Assembly (NCBI GenBank): GCA_012270555.1 | Contig: JAAXIC010000042.1 | Span: 1 to 40,589 of the forward strand | DNA length: 40,589 bases | Reading direction: 5' to 3' | Origin: Chloroflexota bacterium | GTDB taxonomy: Bacteria > Chloroflexota > UBA11872 > VXOZ01 | Shown: piece after piece, positions 9,060-17,213 of the stretch | Numbering within the stretch: the first letter of the stretch is position 1 | Layout: every line of letters begins with the position of its first letter | Program-made: the position numbers and the translations under genes | The notes under the pieces: generated by a model | What the model was told of the DNA's origin: nothing | Database searches by the model: none | The model's input: the letters and a program-made list of their open reading frames with translations, nothing else

Positions 9060-10073
9060 ATGGAGTTCAAGGACTACTACAAGGTACTGGGCGTAACGCC
9101 AAAGTCTTCGACGAAAGAAATCAAGGAGACCTATCGGCGGCTTGCCCGCAAGTATCACCCGGACGTAAACCCCGGGGACACCAGCGCGGAAGAGCGCTTC
9201 AAGGAAATCAATGAGGCGTATGAGGCGCTCCGGGATGAGAAGAAGCGGGCACGCTACGACCAGGTACGCGCTGCTCACCAATCCGGGCGTTCTTGGCAAA
9301 CCCAGGCGCGCCGGGGCGCCGGTGACGGCTTCCCGTTTGACCTAGGGGGTTTGGGTGGCATTGACTTTGAGAACCTCGGACGCGGCAATAAGGGTTCCGG
9401 CGGCTTCTCCGACTTCTTCGAAACGCTCTTCGGTCGCGCGCAGCAGGCGGGCGACCAACAAGGCCGAGACCTAGAGCAGGAAATCGAAGTCACGTTGGCC
9501 GAAGCGTATGCGGGCACCCAACGGACGTTTAGTCTGCAAGTTCCAGGCCAATGCCCGGCCTGCGCTGGGTCGGGACGCATAGAGAGCATGGTGTGCACCA
9601 TATGCCGGGGCAGTGGTTCCCAGACGCGGCAGCGTCGCCTCGACGTGAAGATCCCCGCCGGCGTGCGTGAAGGATCGCGCATCCGCGTCGCGGGGGAAGG
9701 GCATCCCGGGAGAAACGGGGAGCGCGGCAATCTCTATCTGATCGTAAGGATCGCGCCGGATTCCCGCTTCGAGTTGCAGTCGGACGATCTGCACGTGACC
9801 GTGCCAGTGGACCTGGTGGACGCGGTCTTGGGCGCTGAGATTCCGGTAACGACGCCGGACGGCAAGAGCGTGATGATGCGCATTCCGGTGGAGACACAGA
9901 ACGGACAGGTGTTTCGTCTTGCCGGTCAAGGCATGCCCAGACTGAAGGGCGGCGCACGCGGCGGCTTGTTCGTGCGTGTGCGGGTTCGCTTGCCGAAAGG
10001 GCTGACGCCTCGTGAGAAGGAACTCTTTGCAGAGTTAGCGCAGCTTCGCAAGAGGAGTCCAGTCACGGCATAG
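9060..10073 (+). CDS. dnaJ: DnaJ-type Hsp40 co-chaperone with a reduced zinc-binding region
   Basis: This co-chaperone stimulates the DnaK ATPase and delivers substrates. The J domain occupies residues 1-70, with HPD at 33-35. A Gly/Phe-rich linker runs from about 75 to 135. The C-terminal beta domains (DLEQEIEVTLAEAYAGT onward) and the dimerisation tail complete the 337 residues. The zinc region has only two cysteine motifs (C165-x2-C168 in CPACAGSG and C179-x2-C182 in CTICRGSG) instead of the four of classical DnaJ, so it can form only one four-cysteine site. It is thus intermediate between DnaJ and CbpA types. An in-frame TTG at 9039 exists, but ATG 9060 gives the conserved start and has a GAGAGA sequence just upstream. 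Its position between grpE and hspR supports the dnaJ role. Confidence 0.9.
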   Translation: MEFKDYYKVLGVTPKSSTKEIKETYRRLARKYHPDVNPGDTSAEERFKEINEAYEALRDEKKRARYDQVRAAHQSGRSWQTQARRGAGDGFPFDLGGLGGIDFENLGRGNKGSGGFSDFFETLFGRAQQAGDQQGRDLEQEIEVTLAEAYAGTQRTFSLQVPGQCPACAGSGRIESMVCTICRGSGSQTRQRRLDVKIPAGVREGSRIRVAGEGHPGRNGERGNLYLIVRIAPDSRFELQSDDLHVTVPVDLVDAVLGAEIPVTTPDGKSVMMRIPVETQNGQVFRLAGQGMPRLKGGARGGLFVRVRVRLPKGLTPREKELFAELAQLRKRSPVTA

Positions 10074-10125
10074 GAATTCTGGAAAGGGAAAGCGCACGGT
10101 CTCACCGGGGAGATAGAGCAGTATC

Positions 10126-10488
10126 ATGAGTATTCGCTTCGAGGGTGAAGGGCTATTCTTTGCAATTGGCGTAGTGGCTGAGAGACTGCGTGTTCATCCC
10201 CAAACGCTGCGGCACTACGAGCGTCTCGGCTTGGTCAAACCCCGCCGTTCAAAAGGGAACGTGCGTCTCTACTCGCACGCCGACTTGGAGCGAATGGAGC
10301 AGATCCAGCGGTTAGTGAACGACCTCGGCGTCAATCTCGCCGGGGTGGAAGTAATCCTCAATCTCACCGAGCGCATGGAGCGGCTGCAAGCAGAAATGGA
10401 AGAGAAGCTCACCGCACAGCAAGAACAATACGAAGCTGAGATTGCCCGGCTCAAGGGCCTATTGCAGCGTGTGACGAGGAACTATTAG
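10126..10488 (+). CDS. hspR: MerR-family heat-shock repressor HspR
   Basis: HspR represses chaperone genes by binding HAIR repeats, often with DnaK as co-repressor. The 120-residue protein has the MerR winged helix at about 12-80: IGVVAERLRVHPQTLRHYERLGLVKPRRSKGNVRLYS includes the recognition helix and the wing. A C-terminal coiled coil (about 80-115) follows, and there are no metal-binding cysteines. The gene lies 52 bases after dnaJ, the same order (dnaK-grpE-dnaJ-hspR) as in actinobacteria. A candidate HAIR operator is in front of lon at 3781-3801. I found no second HAIR-like site directly before hspR or clpC, so both are probably read from the lon promoter or from promoters I cannot recognise. 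Confidence 0.9.
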   Translation: MSIRFEGEGLFFAIGVVAERLRVHPQTLRHYERLGLVKPRRSKGNVRLYSHADLERMEQIQRLVNDLGVNLAGVEVILNLTERMERLQAEMEEKLTAQQEQYEAEIARLKGLLQRVTRNY

Positions 10489-10524
10489 TTGCAGGAAAAC
10501 CAAGAGTTTCACCGGATTGAGAGT

Positions 10525-10551
10525 CAACGGTCTTGTTTTGAGGGGCCGTTG
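10525..10551 (+). other. Small hairpin in the hspR-clpC gap
   Basis: CAACGG (10525-10530) pairs with CCGTTG (10546-10551) around a 15-base loop. There is no T-tract after it, so it is not a clear terminator. It lies in the 129-base gap before clpC and might modulate read-through. No convincing promoter or HAIR site was seen in this gap. Confidence 0.3.
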
Positions 10552-10617
10552 CGGGAAGAAGTAAGAACTGTCGCTCCCATATTTGTAAGGGAGGCGGGTT
10601 GCTAAGGACGATGGATC

Positions 10618-13101
10618 ATGGCGTGGAATGACCGTTTCACGACAAAGGCGCAGGAGGCTCTTGCCAAGGCGCAAGAGCTAATGCTCCAGCAAAACCATAA
10701 TCAGCTTGACACTGAGCATATTATGCTGGCGCTGCTTCAGCAGAATGATGGCCTGGTGCCGCAAATGCTGGGCACCCTCAATGTCGATACGAGACAACTT
10801 GAGCAACGGTTGGAAGAGGCACTGCGGCCGCGGCCGCATGTGTCGTTCGGTCAGGGCGGACAAGCCCAGTACTACCTAACACCGCGCGCCAAGCGGGTGC
10901 TTGAGTTGGCTGAAAGAGAGGCGGCACGCCTCAAGGATGAGTACGTTGGCACCGAACATCTCTTGATCGCAATATCCGTGGCCGAGGACGGTGATGCGCA
11001 CCAGCTCCTGCAGGAGGCCGGTGTCGATCGCGAGAAGGTCTATCAGGCGCTGGAAAAAGTGCGTGGGTCCCACCGCGTTACCGACCCGGAAGCGGAATCC
11101 AAGTACCGTATGCTGGAGCGATTCGGTCTCGATCTCACGCAATTCGCGCGCAATGAGCAGCTCGATCCAGTCATTGGACGAGATGAAGAGATCCGCAGGG
11201 TCATACAGATACTCTCACGGCGCACCAAGAATAACCCCGTTCTCATGGGCGAACCGGGTGTCGGCAAGACTGCCATTGTCGAAGGCCTAGCACAACGCAT
11301 CGTAAGTGGAGATGTCCCGGAGCAAGTTCGCGAAAAGCGCGTCATTGCCTTGGATATGGCCGCGCTGCTGGCAGGCGCCAAGTTTCGCGGGGAATTCGAG
11401 GAGCGTCTCAAAGGCGTCGTAGAAGAGGTGCAAAAGGCCAAGCGCGAGGTCATCCTCTTCATCGACGAACTCCACACCGTCGTAGGCGCGGGCGGCGCCG
11501 AAGGCGCCATCGATGCAGCCAACATCCTCAAGCCGGCGCTGGCGCGCGGGGAGTTGCAAGTCATTGGCGCCACGACACTGGATGAATATCGCCGGTATAT
11601 CGAGAGAGACTCTGCCCTGGAAAGACGTTTTCAGCCGGTATACGTAGATGAACCTTCCCTAGAGGACGCAATAGCGATCCTGCAAGGGTTGCGGGATAAG
11701 TATGAGGAACATCATAGGCTGACCATTGACGACAGCGCCCTAACCGCGGCGGCGAAACTATCGCACCGCTACCTTACTGAGCGCTACTTGCCGGACAAAG
11801 CGATCGACCTCGTCGATGAGGCGGCGGCAAAGGTGCGCATGGAGATCTTCAGCATGCCGGAGGAGATCAAGGCACTTGAAAGCCGGCTCAAAGAGTGTGA
11901 GCGGGAAGAGGAGACCGCCTGGCAAGAACGGGACTACGAGAAGGCCGCCAACTTTCGTACTGAGCGCCTGCGCTTGCAGGAGGAGTATGAATCTGCCCGC
12001 CAGGAGTGGCTTGGCAGCCAAGAGATACGTGATGAGGTTGACGCCAAAGATGTTGCCGAAGTGCTCGCCAAGTGGACCGGCATTCCGGTGGCGCAACTCT
12101 TCCAGGAAGAAGCCGAAAAGCTCTTGCAGATGGAAGCGGAACTCCACAAACGCATCGTGAGCCAGGAAGAAGCTGTCGTGGCGGTTTCCGAAGCAATCCG
12201 CCGTTCGCGCTCCGGTCTGGCCAACCCCAAGCGTCCCATTGGCAGTTTTCTCTTCGTCGGGCCTACCGGCGTCGGCAAGACGGAACTGGCGCGGGCACTG
12301 GCGGAGTTCATGTTCGACGATGAAGATGCGCTGGTGCGCATCGACATGTCAGAGTATCGAGAGCGGCACAGCGTGAGCCGCCTCATTGGCGCGCCGCCCG
12401 GGTATGTTGGCTTTGAAGAAGGCGGACAGTTGACGGAAGCCGTACGGCGGCGACCGTACCGGGTGGTGCTCTTCGATGAAATCGAAAAAGCCCACACCGA
12501 CGTGTTCAATACGTTGCTTCAGGTCATGGAAGACGGGCGTTTGACCGACGGTCACGGGCATGTTGTCGACTTCCGCAATACCGTCATCATCATGACATCA
12601 AACGTCGGGACCAACGTGCTGAATTCCAACGGCATGCTGGGCTTTCAGCCAGGCGGCACCGAGGAGGAACGGGAGGACTTCGAGTCAACCAGGGCAAAGC
12701 TCCATAGGGAACTGCGGCAGACGTTCCGCCCCGAGTTTCTTAACCGCATTGATGAGATCATCGTCTTCCACTACTTGAACAAACTGCAACTACAAGACGT
12801 GGTTGAACGCATGCTCTCCGAGGTGCGGCAGCGCTTGGAAGAGCGGGACGTCACGCTTGACGTGAGTCCCGCGGCGAAGGCATGGCTGGTCGAAAACGGG
12901 TACGATCATGACTACGGTGCTCGGCCCATGCGTAGGCTTGTACAACGAGAGATCGAGAATGTGCTCGCCAAGATGTTGCTTGACGGCACGCTTGCTGAAG
13001 GCTACCGCGTAACGGTAGAATTGCAAGAGGACACGCTGCATTTTACCACCGGACAGCGTTCTTTAACCGAGGACGTGCCAGTGGAAGCTGCCGTACTGTA
13101 A
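10618..13101 (+). CDS. clpC: ClpC-type AAA+ protein unfoldase
   Basis: This is a hexameric ATPase that unfolds proteins, probably for degradation by ClpP. The 827 residues contain a Clp N-domain (two repeats, about 5-145) and a first AAA+ module with GEPGVGKT at 211-218. A short middle region (about 415-465) includes a UVR-like motif, [21 protein letters not shown] second AAA+ module carries GPTGVGKT at about 548-555. The middle domain is much shorter than the long coiled-coil propeller of ClpB disaggregases. A Leu-Gly-Phe tripeptide at 674-676 sits where ClpC and ClpA carry the ClpP-docking loop, which ClpB lacks. I therefore call it ClpC rather than the ClpB expected beside HspR. No clpP gene is in the window. 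The start is ATG 10618 in the context GGATCATGGCG; no strong ribosome-binding site is obvious. Confidence 0.9.
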   Translation: MAWNDRFTTKAQEALAKAQELMLQQNHNQLDTEHIMLALLQQNDGLVPQMLGTLNVDTRQLEQRLEEALRPRPHVSFGQGGQAQYYLTPRAKRVLELAEREAARLKDEYVGTEHLLIAISVAEDGDAHQLLQEAGVDREKVYQALEKVRGSHRVTDPEAESKYRMLERFGLDLTQFARNEQLDPVIGRDEEIRRVIQILSRRTKNNPVLMGEPGVGKTAIVEGLAQRIVSGDVPEQVREKRVIALDMAALLAGAKFRGEFEERLKGVVEEVQKAKREVILFIDELHTVVGAGGAEGAIDAANILKPALARGELQVIGATTLDEYRRYIERDSALERRFQPVYVDEPSLEDAIAILQGLRDKYEEHHRLTIDDSALTAAAKLSHRYLTERYLPDKAIDLVDEAAAKVRMEIFSMPEEIKALESRLKECEREEETAWQERDYEKAANFRTERLRLQEEYESARQEWLGSQEIRDEVDAKDVAEVLAKWTGIPVAQLFQEEAEKLLQMEAELHKRIVSQEEAVVAVSEAIRRSRSGLANPKRPIGSFLFVGPTGVGKTELARALAEFMFDDEDALVRIDMSEYRERHSVSRLIGAPPGYVGFEEGGQLTEAVRRRPYRVVLFDEIEKAHTDVFNTLLQVMEDGRLTDGHGHVVDFRNTVIIMTSNVGTNVLNSNGMLGFQPGGTEEEREDFESTRAKLHRELRQTFRPEFLNRIDEIIVFHYLNKLQLQDVVERMLSEVRQRLEERDVTLDVSPAAKAWLVENGYDHDYGARPMRRLVQREIENVLAKMLLDGTLAEGYRVTVELQEDTLHFTTGQRSLTEDVPVEAAVL

Positions 13102-13239
13102 GGATTATCTTGCTAGACCCTTCACATGGTGCACAGATGAGACGGAAGAGAAAGGTTGATAGCACATTGCCCGGTAGCTCCCGCTATCAGGGCAGCGGCA
13201 GTAATGCGCTTCCGGTCCCCCAGCCGGACAACCTCGCTT

Positions 13240-13265
13240 GACCTGCGTTACTCTCGGCGCAGGTC
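13240..13265 (+). other. Hairpin in the 331-base gap between clpC and aspS
   Basis: GACCTGCG (13240-13247) and CGCAGGTC (13258-13265) form a perfect 8-base stem with a 10-base loop. No T-tract follows. The whole gap (13102-13432) has no convincing gene. I looked for a T-box leader and did not find its conserved core sequence. The long leader may hold the aspS promoter, but no clear -35/-10 pair was identified. Confidence 0.35.
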
Positions 13266-13432
13266 CATCTCAATGACTATGACCTTGCATCTTAATGCGG
13301 TCGTGGTACATGGCCGTACCCGCAAGTCCTGTATCCTCTTTTGGTTCGGCCAGACAGAGAGTCAATTCTGAGAATTACAACGGTTGCCTATTCAGAAGGC
13401 TAACGCTCAACCATCCCAAGGAGCACACTCTC

Positions 13433-15217
13433 GTGAGTAGACAATGGAAGCGCACCCATACGTGCGGCGAACTACGGAAGGAACACGTCGCACACGAAGT
13501 TACATTGAACGGCTGGGTGCACCGGCGCCGCGATCATGGCGGTGTCGTCTTTATCGACGTCCGTGATCGCTATGGCATTACGCAGGTAGTAATAGACCCA
13601 CAGGCCTCGGCAGACGTGCAGGAAGCTGTGGCGCAAGTCCGCAACGAATTCGTGCTGAGTCTCTCCGGCACGGTGCAGATGCGCCCCGACGGCACGCGCA
13701 ACCCAAACTTGCCCACCGGCGACATCGAGGTGCACGCTGCGGATCTTCAGATTCTCTCCGCGACGCAGACCCCGCCATTTGATCTCAACAACCCGGCTCT
13801 GGAGGTCGATGAGGCAATCCGGCTGCGCTACCGCTACTTGGACCTGCGCCGTGAAGAGATGCAACGCAAGATGGAGTTGCGGCATCGGCTCATAAAAGCA
13901 GTCCGTGACTTCATGGATGGGGAGGGCTTTTGGGAGATTGAGACGCCGATTTTGCTCAAGAGCACGCCGGAAGGCGCGCGCGACTATTTGGTACCCAGCC
14001 GCGTGCATCCGGGCAGATTCTATGCGTTGCCGCAGTCGCCGCAGCAGCTCAAGCAACTGCTCATGGTCTCCGGCATGGACCGCTACTTTCAGATTGCGCG
14101 CTGCTTTCGTGACGAGGACCCACGGGCCGACCGCCAACCTGAGTTCACGCAACTCGACGTGGAGATGGCTTTCGTCGAGCGTGACGACGTCATAGACATG
14201 ATCGAGCGCCTCTACCTGGAGCTTGCCGACACGCTCAGCGACAAGACCGTCCAGACGCGGCCCATTCCGCGCATCCCCTTTGCGGAGGCGATGGAGAAAT
14301 ACGGCTGTGATACGCCGGACTTGCGCTTTGGCCTGGAACTCGTTGATGTCTCAAACCTTGCGCGAGAGACGGATTTCCGCGTTTTCAAAGACGTGGTTGC
14401 CAAGGGCGGCATAGTTAAGGGCGTGCGCGCGCCGGGGTGCGCGCACTACTCACGCAAGCAGGTGGATGAGTTCACAACTCTTGCCCGCTCGTTAGGTGGG
14501 AAGGGGCTCGTCAGCATTGCCCTTGACGATGATGGACTGCGCTCGCCGGTGCTGCAACACCTGGGCGAAGAGGCGGCAGCGCGTATTGCCGGGGCGCTCT
14601 CCGCCGAAACGGGCGACCTCGTGCTCATCGTGGCCGATCAACCGGACGTAACCAACGCGGTGCTCTCCCGCCTGCGCCTGGAAATTGGCGATCGGCTCGG
14701 TCTGCGTGATCCGAATGCCCTCGCCTTCTGCTGGCTTGTGGACTTTCCCTTATTCGAATGGGACGATGACGAAAGCCGCTGGAGCTTTGTCCACAATCCC
14801 TTCTGTGGGCCGTTCCCGGAGGACGAGCACCTGGTCACGTCGGATCCGGGCAGCGCCCGCTCATTGCAGTATGACTTGGTGTGCAACGGCTGGGAGGTCG
14901 GCGGCGGCAGTGTCCGCGCGCACAAGCGCGAACTCCTTGAGCAGATATGGCTGACTATGGGCTTTACCAAGGAGCAAATTGACGAACAGATCGGACACAT
15001 GCTCGAGGCGTTTTCGTATGGCGTGCCGCCGCACGGCGGCATTGCCATGGGCCTTGACCGTACCATCGCCATCTTCGCGGATGTCGAGAGCATCCGCGAG
15101 ACCATCGCCTTTCCCAAGAATCAGCAGGCTGTAGACATAATGACGCAGGCGCCGTCGCCGGTGTCCGAACCTCAGTTAGAAGAGGTCCACCTGGCACTGC
15201 GCCACGAGAAGGAATAA
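13433..15217 (+). CDS. aspS: Aspartyl-tRNA synthetase
   Basis: AspRS charges tRNA-Asp with aspartate in the cytoplasm. It is a class II synthetase of about 594 residues, normal for the bacterial type. The N-terminal OB-fold anticodon domain begins VTLNGWVHRRRDHGGVVFIDVRDRYG. Motif 2 is visible as CFRDEDPRADRQPEFTQLDVEM. The bacteria-specific GAD insertion lies in the middle, and motif 3 is GGIAMGLDRTIAIF near the C-terminus. The reading frame is open further upstream, but the conserved start and AAGGAG at 13418-13423, nine bases before GTG 13433, decide the start. I cannot tell from sequence alone whether it also charges tRNA-Asn. A strong hairpin follows the gene. Confidence 0.95.
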   Translation: MSRQWKRTHTCGELRKEHVAHEVTLNGWVHRRRDHGGVVFIDVRDRYGITQVVIDPQASADVQEAVAQVRNEFVLSLSGTVQMRPDGTRNPNLPTGDIEVHAADLQILSATQTPPFDLNNPALEVDEAIRLRYRYLDLRREEMQRKMELRHRLIKAVRDFMDGEGFWEIETPILLKSTPEGARDYLVPSRVHPGRFYALPQSPQQLKQLLMVSGMDRYFQIARCFRDEDPRADRQPEFTQLDVEMAFVERDDVIDMIERLYLELADTLSDKTVQTRPIPRIPFAEAMEKYGCDTPDLRFGLELVDVSNLARETDFRVFKDVVAKGGIVKGVRAPGCAHYSRKQVDEFTTLARSLGGKGLVSIALDDDGLRSPVLQHLGEEAAARIAGALSAETGDLVLIVADQPDVTNAVLSRLRLEIGDRLGLRDPNALAFCWLVDFPLFEWDDDESRWSFVHNPFCGPFPEDEHLVTSDPGSARSLQYDLVCNGWEVGGGSVRAHKRELLEQIWLTMGFTKEQIDEQIGHMLEAFSYGVPPHGGIAMGLDRTIAIFADVESIRETIAFPKNQQAVDIMTQAPSPVSEPQLEEVHLALRHEKE

Positions 15218-15244
15218 CGGTCTACACGTGCGTTACGACCAATG

Positions 15245-15280
15245 AACACGCCTCTGCGACAAGCCACGCAGAGGCGTGTT
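15245..15280 (+). terminator. Strong hairpin terminator after aspS
   Basis: A perfect 14-base GC-rich stem (15245-15258 with 15267-15280) closes an 8-base loop 27 bases after the aspS stop codon. Only three T's run through the end of the stem, so it is a terminator-like hairpin with a poor U-tract. Confidence 0.65.
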
Positions 15281-15447
15281 TCTGCGAGAAATCCGCCATT
15301 GGCGAAAACCAAGCGTAGACGATGAGCCAGAGCCGCCAATGTCTGGATTCTCCGGGGTTTCTCTGATAGTCTTACTGCCAAAGAAGGGCTCTGATAACAG
15401 CCGCAGCTCTCTCAAACCCATTAGCGTAAGCGTAAGGAGGCATACAG

Positions 15448-16272
15448 GTGAAGATTTACATAATGACGGATATGGAAGCGGTAGCGGGTGTCGTCGATTC
15501 AGACAACTACTGCAACAAGAGTTCCCGCTACTATGAGCGCGGTCGTGAGTTGACCACGCTGGAGACCAACGCCGCCATCGAGGCGTGTCTGGAAGCCGGC
15601 GCCACAGAGATCTTGGTTGTGGATGGGCATGGTCACGAAGCCATTGACCCGGTTCTGCTGCACCCGGAAGCGAAGCTGCTTGCGGGCCGGCCTATCGGCT
15701 ACCCCTTTGGGTGCGACGCTAGTTTCGATGCGGCGCTGAGCATCGGACAGCACGCGAAATCGAATACCGACGGCGGCCATCTTGCGCATACCGGCTCTTT
15801 CAATTGCGAAGAGCTCACCATCAACGGTGTTTCCGTCGGCGAGATGGGCTGCAACTTTCTCTTTGCGTCCTATTTTGGCGTTCCGTCCATATTCCTCAGT
15901 GGAGACCAAGCGGCGGCTGACGAAGCCAAAGCGCTGGTGCCCAATATCGAAACCGCCGCCGTCAAGGCGGGGCTTCATCGCGGACCTGCGGCGGGCATAT
16001 CGGGTGACGAGAACAGAAAGTTCAACGGCGCCGCGATTCATTTGCACCCGACCAAGGCCAGAAAGCTTATAAAGGAAGGCGTGCGGCGCGCGCTCGCCAA
16101 GCGCGGTGAAATCAAGCCGTTCTGGCTGGAACCGCCGTACCAGCTTGTGAGCGTGTCGCGTCCTGAGAACGGCACGCCCTCCCGCACGGCAATGGCAACT
16201 GCCGATGACTTGCTGGAGTTGCTGAGGAAACCGCGCACGTATACCACGACACATGCGGCGCCGGCGCGTTGA
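15448..16272 (+). CDS. M55-family D-aminopeptidase (DppA-like)
   Basis: This is a zinc peptidase of the DppA family, which releases D-amino acids from short peptides such as D-Ala-D-Ala and may help recycle peptidoglycan peptides. The 274-residue protein starts with KIYIMTDMEAVAGVV, in which D8 and E10 are family metal ligands. It continues with VVDGHGHEAIDP (further ligands), GQHAKS and a GGHLAHTGSFN segment typical of the active site. The start is GTG 15448, set by AAGGAGG at 15434-15440 with a spacing of seven bases. It stands alone between the aspS terminator and the two-component genes. Substrate preference cannot be read from the sequence. Confidence 0.88.
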   Translation: MKIYIMTDMEAVAGVVDSDNYCNKSSRYYERGRELTTLETNAAIEACLEAGATEILVVDGHGHEAIDPVLLHPEAKLLAGRPIGYPFGCDASFDAALSIGQHAKSNTDGGHLAHTGSFNCEELTINGVSVGEMGCNFLFASYFGVPSIFLSGDQAAADEAKALVPNIETAAVKAGLHRGPAAGISGDENRKFNGAAIHLHPTKARKLIKEGVRRALAKRGEIKPFWLEPPYQLVSVSRPENGTPSRTAMATADDLLELLRKPRTYTTTHAAPAR

Positions 16273-16425
16273 CGCATAGGCTGCCACCGCGCTTCAGGCA
16301 ACCCCAAGAATCTCGGAACAAAACTGTGATTAGCCTAGCGAGTGGATTGGGGCCAGAACCGTTGTTTCCGCGTGCAAGCCAGGCTCGCAGCCTAAGAAGA
16401 CTGCTCTTGCGACTGCGGCGTTCCC

Positions 16426-16436
16426 TGTACGGTACA
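16426..16436. promoter_or_regulatory. Small palindrome upstream of the response regulator gene
   Basis: TGTAC-G-GTACA is followed by ATT, so that TACAAT at 16433-16438 could be a -10 box, but no well-spaced -35 box was found. It might be an autoregulatory site for the two-component system. The remaining gap (16273-16541, 269 bases) shows no gene. Confidence 0.25.
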
Positions 16437-16541
16437 ATTGAGAGTTGAAGGCACAGAAGAGGCTCGAACGCTAGGCGGTTCAGCGAAAGTTGTTCGTGCT
16501 CCTAGAGTTCGAACAGCGAGAGTGTACTGAGAGAAAGTAGC

Positions 16542-17210
16542 ATGCGAGTTCTCGTCGTAGACGACGACCAGAAGATCACCGCGCTTCTTCACAGGGCACT
16601 TTCCCATCAAGGCTACGAGGTGGAAGTGGCGCACGATGGTTTTCAGGCCCTCTCGCTTGTGTCGCAGAACCGGCCCGATCTGATCGTACTTGACATCCTC
16701 ATGCCGGGTCTTGACGGTTTGCGCGTGTGCAAGCGCATCCGCCAGGAGAGCACCGTGCCCATCCTCATGCTCACTGCCAAAGATGAACTCTCCGACCGTG
16801 TGGTGGGCCTCGACGCCGGCGCGGATGACTATCTGGTCAAGCCGTTCGAACTGGAAGAGCTTTTTGCGCGCATTCGCGCCCTATTGCGTCGCAGCACCTC
16901 ACCCGAGGACGAGGTGCTCCATTTCGCGGACCTGACGCTCGACACCGGCGCGAGGCGCGCGCAGCGCAGCAACAGAACCTTCGACCTTACTGCCACGGAG
17001 TATGAGTTGCTTCTTCTCTTCATGCAGAGTCCACGGCGGGTGCTGCCTCGGCACTACATTATGGAAAAGGTGTGGGGCTACGATTTCGAGGGGGAATCAA
17101 ACGTGCTCGAAGTCTACGTCGGCTATCTGCGGCAAAAGCTAGAGGTAGACGGTGATTCCCGCATCATCTATACCGTGCGCGGCGTTGGATACGTACTACG
17201 CGAGAGCTAA
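16542..17210 (+). CDS. OmpR/PhoB-family response regulator (MprA-like)
   Basis: This is a DNA-binding response regulator of 222 residues. The receiver domain (1-115) has the acidic cluster D7-D9, the phosphorylation site D51 in VLDILMPG, T78 and K100 in YLVKPF. The C-terminal winged helix (about 130-222) has LTATEYELLLLFM and ends YTVRGVGYVL, typical of OmpR/PhoB proteins. The partner kinase starts three bases after its stop codon. An HtrA-type protease follows, the same order as mprA-mprB-pepD in mycobacteria, which suggests control of envelope proteolysis. The direct targets are unknown. Confidence 0.93.
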   Translation: MRVLVVDDDQKITALLHRALSHQGYEVEVAHDGFQALSLVSQNRPDLIVLDILMPGLDGLRVCKRIRQESTVPILMLTAKDELSDRVVGLDAGADDYLVKPFELEELFARIRALLRRSTSPEDEVLHFADLTLDTGARRAQRSNRTFDLTATEYELLLLFMQSPRRVLPRHYIMEKVWGYDFEGESNVLEVYVGYLRQKLEVDGDSRIIYTVRGVGYVLRES

Positions 17211-17213
17211 CTC

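Noticed and set aside
10489-10617. A HAIR operator directly in front of clpC
   Set aside because: TTGA and TCAA words occur, but none pair with the required 11-base spacing.
3857-13101. CIRCE elements for HrcA control of the chaperone genes
   Set aside because: I searched for TTAGCACTC/GAGTGCTAA pairs and found none. An HspR gene is present instead.
13102-13432. T-box riboswitch in the aspS leader
   Set aside because: The conserved T-box core and antiterminator could not be found; only a plain hairpin is visible.
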